From Gorillibacterium sp. (GTDB taxonomy: Bacteria > Bacillota > Bacilli > Paenibacillales > NBRC-103111), in assembly GCA_014380705.1 (NCBI GenBank), contig JACMJI010000390.1, positions 1-5,904 on the forward strand: DNA of 5,904 nt, given 5' to 3'. The translations under genes were made by a program, and so were the position numbers. Under the pieces are notes generated by a model. The model was not told the DNA's origin. It made no database searches and was given only the letters and a program-made list of their open reading frames with translations. This document shows, in pieces, positions 1-5,315 of the stretch (position 1 is the stretch's first letter; every line of letters begins with the position of its first letter).

Positions 1-214
1 GGCATATTGATGCAATGTTAAGCCGCCTCCCGCTCATGATAGCCCGTATTGGTAAGTAATTTTTTACATAAATTTGCTTCATTTGCATAACTCATAATAA
101 GAATAAGAATAAGAATATGGATATGGATAAACGCTGTCGGCGTCCATTGGCGCCATACCTTTACCGGCGCAGAATTAGAATGAACCTTATTAAATAGGTA
201 TCATTCTGTTATAG
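1..214. other. Non-coding stretch downstream of glnA
   Basis: I find no credible gene here. On the minus strand an ATG at 37-35 opens a frame that runs off the window edge, but it has no ribosome binding site in front of it and no recognisable protein. The stretch holds a short tandem hexamer array (96-127, listed separately), a GC-rich patch around 137-170 with short GGCG/CGCC dyads, and an imperfect AT-rich dyad at about 179-205 (AATGA at one end, TCATT at the other, with ACCT/AGGT inside). None of these has a clear function. The region lies beyond the glnA terminator and probably separates the glnRA operon from the next transcription unit. Confidence 0.6.
96..127. repeat. Short tandem hexamer repeats
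   Basis: Three and a half copies of AATAAG (96-116) run directly into two copies of TATGGA (116-127). Both units are 6 bp long. The array is short, AT-rich and non-coding. It looks like a simple slippage-type repeat, and no function can be assigned from sequence. Confidence 0.75.
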
Positions 215-260
215 CAACAAAGAACCCTTAAACGCTTGGAGCGTTAAGGGTTCTTTGTTG
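215..260 (-). terminator. Hairpin terminator of the glnRA operon
   Basis: A near-perfect inverted repeat starts 8 bp beyond the glnA stop codon. The arms are 215-235 and 241-260, pairing about 20 bp with a single bulged A, around a loop of about 5 nt (TTGGA on the plus strand). In the minus-strand transcript the 3' arm contains U-rich stretches (TTCTTTGTTG), but no long pure U-run follows it. The dyad is nearly symmetric, with A-rich and T-rich outer ends, so it could work in both directions. Its position straight after glnA makes intrinsic termination of the operon the likely role. Confidence 0.85.
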
Positions 261-268
261 TGTTAATT

Positions 269-1606
269 CTAGTACAAGGTCATGTAGTGCTCGCGTTCCC
301 AGGCGTGAACCTGGGTGCGGTACATATCCCACTCAATTTCCTTAAGCTCGAAGAAGTAGGCTAGCGCATGCTCGCCAAGTGCTTCAAAGATAACATCGTT
401 GCGCAGCAGCTCATTCAAAGCTTCCTTCAGGTCGCCTGGCAGGCTTGGAATGCCTTGCTCGATCCGCTCTTCTTCGGTCATCACATAGATGTTCCGGTCG
501 GTTGGAGGAGGCAATTGCATTTTGTTCTTGATTCCATCCAGTCCTGCTTTAAGCATAACCGCTAATGCCAGATAAGGGTTGGCTGCAGGGTCTGGGTTAC
601 GAACCTCGATCCGGGTGCTAAGTCCGCGGGAGGCAGGAATACGAATCATCGGACTGCGGTTACTTGCTGACCATGCTACATAGCAAGGTGCTTCATAGCC
701 GGGAACGAGTCTTTTATAGGAGTTGACGATAGGGTTGGTGATTGCTGCCATCGAACGCGCATGCTTGAGAATACCAGCCATATAGTAACGAGCGTCATCG
801 CTTAGACCGAGCTTATCGCTCTCGTCGTAGAAGGCATTGACATCGTCTTTAAACAAAGATTGGTGACAATGCATCCCTGAACCATTGACCCCAAATAGCG
901 GCTTAGGCATAAAGGAAGCATGAAGACCATGCTGACGTGCAATTGTCTTAACAACCAGCTTGAAGGTTTGGATCGAATCCGCAGCCGTCATCGCATCGGT
1001 ATATTTAAAATCGATCTCATGCTGTCCCGGAGCTACCTCGTGATGGGAAGCTTCGATTTCAAAACCCATTTCCTCTAGGGTCAAGACGATTTCACGACGG
1101 CAGTTCTCGCCAAGATCTGTGGGGGCCAAGTCAAAATATCCACCTTGGTCATTGAGCTCCATTGTAGGATTGCCCTTCTCGTCTGTCTTAAAAAGGAAAA
1201 ATTCCGGTTCTGGACCAACATTCATCGTCGTAAAGCCCATTTCATTGGCATGAACAAGAACCTTCCGCAGAATACCGCGTGGGTCCCCTGAGAAGGGTGT
1301 ACCATCTGGAAGATAAATATCACAGATTAGACGGGCAATACGGTTTTGGGAGACCCATGGGAAGATAACCCATGTGGATAAGTCCGGATAAAGATACATA
1401 TCTGATTCTTCGATACGAACATAACCCTCGATGGAAGAACCATCGAACATCATCTTGTTATCAAGAGCCTTCTGAAGTTGACTTACTGGAATTTCTACAT
1501 TCTTAATGGTTCCCAGAAGATCCGTGAACTGCAAACGAATAAACCGGACATTCTCTTCCTTCGCCACGCGAAGAATATCTTCTTTGGTATAATCATGTTT
1601 ATGCAC
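269..1606 (-). CDS. glnA: Glutamine synthetase, type I (GSI-alpha)
   Basis: GlnA makes glutamine from glutamate, ammonia and ATP in the cytoplasm, and is the main ammonium-assimilating enzyme. The 445 residues align end to end with B. subtilis GlnA (444 aa). Visible landmarks are the beta-grasp N-domain with FDGSSIEG (54-61), the metal/glutamate-binding GPEPEFF (131-137), NGSGMHCH (241-248) with the catalytic-site histidine, the Glu-flap GYEAP with E305 (Glu304 in B. subtilis), and NRSPMIRIP (316-324). R64 corresponds to B. subtilis Arg62, a residue tied to feedback inhibition. There is no adenylylation-site insertion, as expected for the GSI-alpha form. The start is GTG, supported by GAGGAGG nine bases upstream and by the family length. 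It is the second gene of glnRA, 27 bp after glnR. In bacilli the feedback-inhibited enzyme also binds GlnR and TnrA, so it acts as the glutamine sensor for its own operon. The stop codon is TAG. Confidence 0.98.
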   Translation of the reverse strand: MHKHDYTKEDILRVAKEENVRFIRLQFTDLLGTIKNVEIPVSQLQKALDNKMMFDGSSIEGYVRIEESDMYLYPDLSTWVIFPWVSQNRIARLICDIYLPDGTPFSGDPRGILRKVLVHANEMGFTTMNVGPEPEFFLFKTDEKGNPTMELNDQGGYFDLAPTDLGENCRREIVLTLEEMGFEIEASHHEVAPGQHEIDFKYTDAMTAADSIQTFKLVVKTIARQHGLHASFMPKPLFGVNGSGMHCHQSLFKDDVNAFYDESDKLGLSDDARYYMAGILKHARSMAAITNPIVNSYKRLVPGYEAPCYVAWSASNRSPMIRIPASRGLSTRIEVRNPDPAANPYLALAVMLKAGLDGIKNKMQLPPPTDRNIYVMTEEERIEQGIPSLPGDLKEALNELLRNDVIFEALGEHALAYFFELKEIEWDMYRTQVHAWEREHYMTLY

Positions 1607-1615
1607 GAATGAATT

Positions 1616-1622
1616 CCTCCTC
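1616..1622 (-). promoter_or_regulatory. Ribosome binding site deciding the GTG start of glnA
   Basis: GAGGAGG lies 9 nt before the GTG at 1606-1604. No ATG in this frame lies near this site, and the first residues ([10 protein letters not shown]) line up with the N-terminus of Bacillus GlnA, so the GTG is the start. Confidence 0.85.
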
Positions 1623-1633
1623 AGTTTCTGCTA

Positions 1634-2050
1634 CTAACTTTTGTGGAAAAAACGCGACAATTCACCTTGAAACATTGAAACATGGCCCGGCCGCTTTTCG
1701 TTTAAAAGCTGTTGCTTCAGTAACTTATGAAGCTGGGAATCAGATAATTCTTTACGTTTTAGTTCTGTTTCAACCGTAATAACAGTAGCTTCCTCTGAAT
1801 TTTGCAAAATGGGAGAAAGGACCTGTTTAATTCCAGCAATATTAACACCTTTCTCGATCAGGTTCTTGATCTCAAGAAGGCGTTCCACATCTATGAAGGA
1901 ATACAATCGTTGATTCCCGCCCGTTCGGGCTGGTTTAACCAACTCATGCTGTTCATAATAGCGGATTTGCCGGGCGGTTAAATCGGTCAATTTCATGACG
2001 ATTCCTATCGGGAACAGAGCCATATTCTTGCGAATTTCATCATTATTCAA
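1634..2050 (-). CDS. glnR: MerR-family nitrogen repressor GlnR
   Basis: GlnR represses glnRA and other nitrogen genes when glutamine is plentiful, as a DNA-binding dimer stabilised by feedback-inhibited glutamine synthetase. The 138 residues match the family (about 135 in B. subtilis). The MerR-type winged helix-turn-helix covers roughly residues 17-80: VMKLTDLTARQIRYYEQ is the HTH and GGNQRLYSF the wing, followed by the dimerisation helix DVERLLEIKNLIEKGVNIAGIK. A variable charged linker follows. The C-terminus, FQGELSRFFHKS (127-138), is the conserved tail known in GlnR and TnrA to be autoinhibitory and to contact GlnA. The start is TTG, chosen because AGGAG sits nine bases upstream and the next part (LFPIGIVMKLT) matches the B. 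subtilis N-terminus. It is the first gene of the operon, behind a promoter with its own operator. The specific tail and the adjacent glnA favour GlnR over TnrA. The stop is TAG. Confidence 0.96.
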   Translation of the reverse strand: MNNDEIRKNMALFPIGIVMKLTDLTARQIRYYEQHELVKPARTGGNQRLYSFIDVERLLEIKNLIEKGVNIAGIKQVLSPILQNSEEATVITVETELKRKELSDSQLHKLLKQQLLNEKRPGHVSMFQGELSRFFHKS

Positions 2051-2059
2051 GCTAGATCA

Positions 2060-2064
2060 CTCCT
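2060..2064 (-). promoter_or_regulatory. Ribosome binding site deciding the TTG start of glnR
   Basis: AGGAG, within AGGAGTGA, lies 9 nt before the TTG at 2050-2048. The next in-frame ATG (residue 10) would cut off residues that align with B. subtilis GlnR and has no comparable site before it. Confidence 0.75.
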
Positions 2065-2083
2065 GTAACCGATATTCCTATGT

Positions 2084-2113
2084 ATTTTAACATTGTTCAC
2101 GCAAAGGTGTCAA
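2084..2113 (-). promoter_or_regulatory. Vegetative (sigma-A type) promoter of glnRA
   Basis: Read on the minus strand, a perfect -35 TTGACA (2113-2108) is followed 18 bp later by TAAAAT (2089-2084) as the -10. Transcription would start near 2077, giving a leader of about 27 nt before the glnR TTG codon. The -35 lies 4 bp downstream of the GlnR box. The spacer contains TGAACA, which with TGACAC at the -35 resembles a degenerate second GlnR half-site pair, comparable to the second operator that overlaps the -35 in B. subtilis, but its spacing is not canonical. Confidence 0.8.
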
Positions 2114-2117
2114 TCAA

Positions 2118-2134
2118 TGTTAGGTTTAATTACA
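2118..2134 (-). promoter_or_regulatory. GlnR/TnrA operator (glnRA o1-like)
   Basis: The minus-strand sequence TGTAATTAAACCTAACA fits the published consensus TGTNAN7TNACA at every defined position. It lies immediately upstream of the -35 element, in the same place as the first glnRA operator of B. subtilis. This predicts autorepression of glnRA by GlnR in nitrogen excess and possibly control by TnrA if the organism has it. Binding itself is inferred from the motif and its position. Confidence 0.88.
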
Positions 2135-2177
2135 ACGGAATATTATTAAGCAAATTTATATAGTATAGACCGTTATT

Positions 2178-3431
2178 TTACGGAAGCAGGTTGCGCTTGA
2201 GCATGTTCTCTAATGCTTTGAAAACGCCAAGCTTTGCGTGAGAATAGGTTAATCCGCCCTGCATGTAGGCGGTATAGGGCTTGCGAATCGGAGCGTCCGC
2301 AGACAGCTCCAGACTGCCACCCTGAATGAACGTCCCCGCTGCCATAATCACCGGATCATCATAGCCCGGCATGGCCCATGGCTCTGGTACGACGTGTGCA
2401 TCCACTGCGGAAGCGGTTTGAATCCCCTGAACAAAAGCAATGAGATGCTCGGCCTCGGTAAACCGAATCGCTTGGATCAAATCCGTACGTGTATCCATAT
2501 AACGCGGTCGTGTCTCGAAGCCCAACTGCTCAAATACTGCAGCAGCAAAAACACTGCCTTTTACAGCTTGACCCACAAGGTGCGGAGCAAGAAAGAGTCC
2601 TTGAAATAAGCTTCGAGTCGTTCCTAGCATGGCTCCGACTTCCCCACCGATCCCTGGTGCAGTGAGCCGAAAAGCAGCCTTTTCCACAAACTCAGCTTTG
2701 CCTGCAATATAACCCCCTGTAGGAGCGATCCCCCCGCCGGGGTTTTTAATCAACGAACCCGCAATCAGATCCGCACCAACCTGCGTTGGCTCTAGTACCT
2801 CGGTGAATTCTCCGTAGCAGTTGTCCACAAAAACGATGACATCGGGTTTGATCGCTTTGACGAAGTCGATCATCTCGCGAATCTGATCCACTGTAAAGGA
2901 TGAACGCCAATCGTAACCACGGGAACGTTGAATGCCAATTACACGGGTGTCCGGTGTCAGGTTGCGAGTAATTTCATCCCAATCCGGAGAGCCTCCTGCT
3001 TGCAGGGCAACTTCTCCATAAGAGATACCAAAATCCGCGAGCGAGCCGGAGCCGTCTTTATCCTTCCCAATGATGTTATGAAGGGTATCATAGGGACGTC
3101 CCGTGATATAAAGCAGCTTGTCCCCCGGTCTGAGCACGCCGAATAGGGCTGTACCAATCGTATGTGTGCCTGAGACGAAATGCGGACGAACCAAGGCTGC
3201 CTCTGCACCAAACACCTCTGCATAAACCAGATCAAGTACTTCCCGTCCACGGTCGTTATAGCCATATCCCGTTGAGCCTGAGAAGTGGTAGTCACTCACC
3301 TTATTTTTTTGAAAAGCCTCGATGACCTTCCATTGGTTGGTATCAATCATTCGGTCAATCTCTTTAAATTGACCTTCAATTAGGTGTTCTGCTTCGTCTG
3401 CAATGGCTTTAATTCTTGGGTGTACCTGCAT
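2178..3431 (-). CDS. ynbB: YnbB family PLP enzyme (methionine gamma-lyase-like, 'aluminium resistance protein')
   Basis: This is a fold-type I pyridoxal-phosphate enzyme of the family called methionine gamma-lyase-like or aluminium resistance protein (Pfam Met_gamma_lyase). Its true substrate is not well established, so the C-S lyase role is family-level only. At 417 aa it is close to B. subtilis YnbB. Visible features are the N-terminal YHFSGSTGYGYND (48-60), RPHFVSGTHT (82-91) in the cofactor phosphate region, the PLP-ring aspartate in FVDNCYGEF (D203), and the Schiff-base lysine K229 in GSLIKNPGGG. The C-terminal small domain is complete. The ATG start has AAGGGAGAG 11 nt upstream. It begins 29 bp after the hflX stop, with no separate promoter visible, so it probably shares the hflX transcript. 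It is divided from glnR by 127 bp that hold the glnRA promoter. I see no strong terminator at its end. The frame is intact, unlike its upstream neighbours. Confidence 0.93.
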   Translation of the reverse strand: MQVHPRIKAIADEAEHLIEGQFKEIDRMIDTNQWKVIEAFQKNKVSDYHFSGSTGYGYNDRGREVLDLVYAEVFGAEAALVRPHFVSGTHTIGTALFGVLRPGDKLLYITGRPYDTLHNIIGKDKDGSGSLADFGISYGEVALQAGGSPDWDEITRNLTPDTRVIGIQRSRGYDWRSSFTVDQIREMIDFVKAIKPDVIVFVDNCYGEFTEVLEPTQVGADLIAGSLIKNPGGGIAPTGGYIAGKAEFVEKAAFRLTAPGIGGEVGAMLGTTRSLFQGLFLAPHLVGQAVKGSVFAAAVFEQLGFETRPRYMDTRTDLIQAIRFTEAEHLIAFVQGIQTASAVDAHVVPEPWAMPGYDDPVIMAAGTFIQGGSLELSADAPIRKPYTAYMQGGLTYSHAKLGVFKALENMLKRNLLP

Positions 3432-3460
3432 GCTGGTTCGTTCTCTCCCTTATCCTTGGA

Positions 3461-4156
3461 TCAGTCTTGCGACAATTCAGTGGCTTCGTTCTCACCGGTG
3501 TAGGGAAGCAGCGGATAACCGTACTTACTATAATCATCAGCGTTAAGCCGTACTCTCAGGATCATATCGTCTCCATCCACTTCACTTTCAAGCACACTGC
3601 CGACACGATAAACGAGAGCGATCATATCACCCCTATCAGCCGGAATGCGAAAGACGAGGGAGCCGCCTGACAATTTGTCTTGTAGCCTGGTCAGAATTGT
3701 CTCTAAGTCATTGTCATTGTAAGCGGATATGCGCAGATATTCACCTGAAACGGAGAGCATATCCCGCTCTTCATCAGGTAACAGATCCGTTTTATTAAAA
3801 AGAGTGAGCATTTCATTATTATCCGCTCCAAGCTCCTTCAAAACCTCACCGACCACCCGCATCTGTTGGTCTCTCATCTCAGAGGAGCTATCGACTACAT
3901 GGAGGATCAAATCGGCTTCGTTCGCCTCCTCAAGCGTAGCACGAAAAGCAGCTACCAGGTCATGCGGCAAGTTTTGAATAAAGCCTACGGTGTCAGTTAA
4001 GACAATTTCCTTACCATTTGGAAGCTTAAGACTGCGCGATGTGGGGTCTAAAGTAGCAAACAGCTTGTTCTCTACGTAGACATCCGCGTTCGTTAAGCGT
4101 TTGAGCAGCGTTGACTTACCCGCATTGGTATAGCCGACAAGAGCCGCTTGAAACAC
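3461..4156 (-). CDS. hflX: HflX C-terminal fragment: GTPase domain and C-terminal domain
   Basis: This part carries the complete Era/Obg-type G domain. Counting from the GTG at 4156, the P-loop GYTNAGKST is at residues 8-16, followed by the G2 region around the conserved TLDPTSR, then DTVGF (G3, 55-59), NKTD (G4, 121-124) and a G5-like SA. The HflX C-terminal domain follows. The GTG is the family's normal valine codon (SGVFQ), not an evolved start, and no ribosome binding site stands at proper distance. The nearest purine-rich run is GGGAAAGA, about 15 nt away and upstream of the stop. A free GTPase half made from here is possible but unsupported. More likely this segment is translated only by readthrough of the TAG, or not at all. 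The stop codon is TGA. Confidence 0.6.
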   Translation of the reverse strand: MFQAALVGYTNAGKSTLLKRLTNADVYVENKLFATLDPTSRSLKLPNGKEIVLTDTVGFIQNLPHDLVAAFRATLEEANEADLILHVVDSSSEMRDQQMRVVGEVLKELGADNNEMLTLFNKTDLLPDEERDMLSVSGEYLRISAYNDNDLETILTRLQDKLSGGSLVFRIPADRGDMIALVYRVGSVLESEVDGDDMILRVRLNADDYSKYGYPLLPYTGENEATELSQD

Positions 4157-4165
4157 GCCGGATAT

Positions 4166-4774
4166 CTAGCGTCTTTCCCGGTGCAGACTCCGGTGGCGAA
4201 CAACCTCTTGAAGTTGGTTCTTAAGCTCGGTTATTCGTTCGCGAATATGGCGGCGGTCCATTTCCAGCTTAGATTCTCCGGGCCCTCTTGTTCCAATCCC
4301 GCCGCCAAGGCGTGACAGATTCTTGCCATGCCCTGAAAGTCTAGGAAGCAGATAGCTAAGTTGGGCCAGCTCAACCTGAAGAATACCTTCTCTTGTTTTG
4401 GCTCGCTGAGCGAAAATATCCAGGATCAACTGGGTGCGGTCAATAATCTTGGCATCAAGTGCCGCCTCCAGATTACGAACTTGGGCTCCGGACAGTTCTT
4501 GGTCGAAAATAACGATGTTGGCCCCACTTTCGTCGACCATCTCCTTCAGTTCCTCCGCTTTACCCTTCCCAATAAACCATTTGGAGTCAACCTTATCCTT
4601 GTTCTGTGTTAATACACCTAACACGGACAGTCCAGCCGTCTCGGACAGACTCACCAGCTCATTTAATGAATGCTTTGCCGTTTCGGGGGTCATGCGCCTA
4701 TTATTGGTAACCAGGCTGACCAGAATTGCTTTTTCGTCGAGATCTTGCTCAACCTCATGGGTGTTTTGTCTCAA
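4166..4774 (-). CDS. hflX: HflX N-terminal fragment, ending at the premature TAG
   Basis: These 202 residues are the HflX N-terminal region. It has an alpha/beta subdomain including WFIGKGKAEEL (66-76) and IVIFDQELSGAQVRNLE (87-103). Next come the Gly-rich family signature LGGGIGTRGPGESKLE (156-171) and a charged helical arm (about 172-202) that normally leads into the G domain. In HflX structures this region contacts the ribosomal peptidyl-transferase area. The fragment is well formed and has the gene's only good ribosome binding site (AAGGAGG before the TTG start), so it would be translated as a stand-alone protein lacking the GTPase. The TAG falls at the domain junction, so the piece could fold, but I see no sign that it has been selected as a separate protein. 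Confidence 0.75.
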   Translation of the reverse strand: MRQNTHEVEQDLDEKAILVSLVTNNRRMTPETAKHSLNELVSLSETAGLSVLGVLTQNKDKVDSKWFIGKGKAEELKEMVDESGANIVIFDQELSGAQVRNLEAALDAKIIDRTQLILDIFAQRAKTREGILQVELAQLSYLLPRLSGHGKNLSRLGGGIGTRGPGESKLEMDRRHIRERITELKNQLQEVVRHRSLHRERR

Positions 4775-4782
4775 TTAGATTG

Positions 4783-4789
4783 CCTCCTT
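4783..4789 (-). promoter_or_regulatory. Ribosome binding site deciding the TTG start of hflX
   Basis: A strong AAGGAGG lies 8 nt before the TTG at 4774-4772. This supports a non-ATG start, since no in-frame ATG occurs near the expected N-terminus. Confidence 0.85.
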
Positions 4790-4797
4790 ATGCTAAA

Positions 4798-4810
4798 CGA
4801 CTTAAAGTCG
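4798..4810. repeat. 13-bp palindrome between spoVK and hflX
   Basis: CGACTTAAAGTCG has 6-bp arms around a single central base. It ends one base from the spoVK stop codon and lies upstream of the hflX ribosome binding site. It could be a small operator-like dyad or a weak hairpin in the transcript. There is no U-tract, so it is not a convincing terminator. Confidence 0.5.
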
Positions 4811-4811
4811 A

Positions 4812-5249
4812 TTATTTGAAGTCATTTCCTTTTACACGTTCAAAGGACAGATCCTCTGGTCGTAAGATCATTAATTCCTGTTTGGATGGGGTTTCCTCCG
4901 ATTGGCGGAGTAAGCGGACGGCTTGGTTACGAAGTGCTTTTTCCAACAGGTTACGAATGAATCTGCCGTTGCTAAAGGCATAGGGACTCTGTTCCTTCTC
5001 TTGAGCTACCTGTCTTCTAAGCTTCCACTCTGCCTGAGGGGCAAGGACATACTCCCGTTCCTGCAGCATCATTCCAGCGATCTGCACTAATTGATCCACG
5101 GTATAATCGGGAAAATCAAAGCGTATGGGAAAACGTGAGGGCAGCCCGGGATTCGTCTGCAAGAAATCATCCATTTCATCTGGATATCCAGCAAGAATGA
5201 GTACAAACTGGTTTTTGTAATCCTCCATAGCCTTGACTATCGTATTCAT
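4812..5249 (-). CDS. spoVK: SpoVK C-terminal segment (sporulation AAA+ ATPase, 5' half missing)
   Basis: SpoVK (SpoVJ) is a CbbX-like AAA+ ATPase needed for late spore maturation in B. subtilis, where it is made in the mother cell. Only about 145 of some 320 residues are here. From NTIVKAMEDYKNQ onward the protein follows the family: strand and sensor 1 region FVLILAGYPDEMDDFL, then NPGLPSRFP carrying the arginine finger (R near 5135), the lid helices, and sensor 2 in FSNGRFIRNLLEKALRNQ. Walker A, Walker B and everything before them are absent. Upstream of about 5246 the frame continues for some 20 codons (ACDLRFNRK and before), but those residues do not resemble SpoVK and belong to the inserted element. 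An ATG at 5249 sits at the junction, without a ribosome binding site. The fragment cannot hydrolyse ATP alone. The open, unmutated frame fits either a recent disruption or a gene rejoined by excision. It ends with TAA, 37 bp before hflX. Confidence 0.9.
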   Translation of the reverse strand: MNTIVKAMEDYKNQFVLILAGYPDEMDDFLQTNPGLPSRFPIRFDFPDYTVDQLVQIAGMMLQEREYVLAPQAEWKLRRQVAQEKEQSPYAFSNGRFIRNLLEKALRNQAVRLLRQSEETPSKQELMILRPEDLSFERVKGNDFK

Positions 5250-5268
5250 TTTGCGATTAAAACGCAAA
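5241..5268 (-). other. Probable attachment-site junction of the element inside spoVK
   Basis: SpoVK similarity stops at about 5241-5249, just before the family's usual EAI(D/N)T-LVK segment would begin, and element sequence ending in a serine recombinase gene starts within 70 bp. Immediately on the element side is a perfect 6-bp inverted repeat, TTTGCG/CGCAAA (5250-5255 and 5263-5268), around 7 bp. Large serine recombinases recognise att sites with imperfect dyads around a central dinucleotide, so this is a good candidate for one attachment hybrid (attL or attR). The exact crossover cannot be set without the other end of the element. Confidence 0.6.
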
Positions 5269-5315
5269 TCACAAGCCCGAAATGGGAACCCATTAACGCT
5301 TGTAAAATGCAACCT

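Larger units (their letters stand above)
3461..4774 (-). pseudogene. hflX: GTPase HflX, interrupted by an in-frame TAG
   Basis: HflX (YnbA in B. subtilis) is a ribosome-binding GTPase that splits stalled or hibernating 70S ribosomes and contacts the 50S subunit. The whole gene is present: read through the TAG at 4168-4166, it gives about 437 residues, close to the usual 410-430. The stop is codon 203 and falls in the basic linker RERR-stop-ISGVFQAALVGYTNAGKS, where relatives have an arginine or lysine. A single base change (for example AAG to TAG) would explain it, and there is no frameshift. No other lesion is visible, so the mutation is recent, a sequencing error, or tolerated through readthrough or separate translation of the halves. 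The halves are described separately. The start is TTG with AAGGAGG 8 nt upstream. It follows spoVK by 37 bp, as in B. subtilis, and ynbB follows 29 bp downstream. Confidence 0.85.

Noticed and set aside
1..37. Start of a minus-strand gene at the ATG at 37-35
   Set aside because: No ribosome binding site upstream, only about 12 codons visible, and no recognisable product.
96..127. CRISPR or iteron array
   Set aside because: Units are only 6 bp, without spacers and with only 2-3.5 copies, so this is a simple tandem repeat.
2131..2175. AACGG/CCGTT dyad as a possible ynbB terminator
   Set aside because: Only 5 bp pair around a loop of about 30 nt and there is no U-run, and it overlaps the glnR operator region. 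Too weak to call.
2957..3295. Minus-strand overlapping frame of 112 codons inside ynbB
   Set aside because: It lies wholly inside the well-conserved ynbB frame, in another phase, with no family resemblance.
4154..4156. GTG as an evolved start of an independent HflX GTPase protein
   Set aside because: The codon is the family's usual valine, and no properly spaced ribosome binding site exists. GGGAAAGA is about 15 nt away.
4726..4983. Plus-strand open frame across the spoVK-hflX boundary
   Set aside because: It runs antisense over the spoVK end, the hflX ribosome binding site and the hflX start, with no recognisable protein. The other plus-strand frames opposite glnA, ynbB and hflX are the same kind of shadow.
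5247..5249. ATG at the junction as a true new start for the SpoVK fragment
   Set aside because: No Shine-Dalgarno sequence precedes it (AT-rich dyad instead), and a protein lacking Walker A and B would not be an active ATPase. Kept only as a boundary marker for the spoVK segment.
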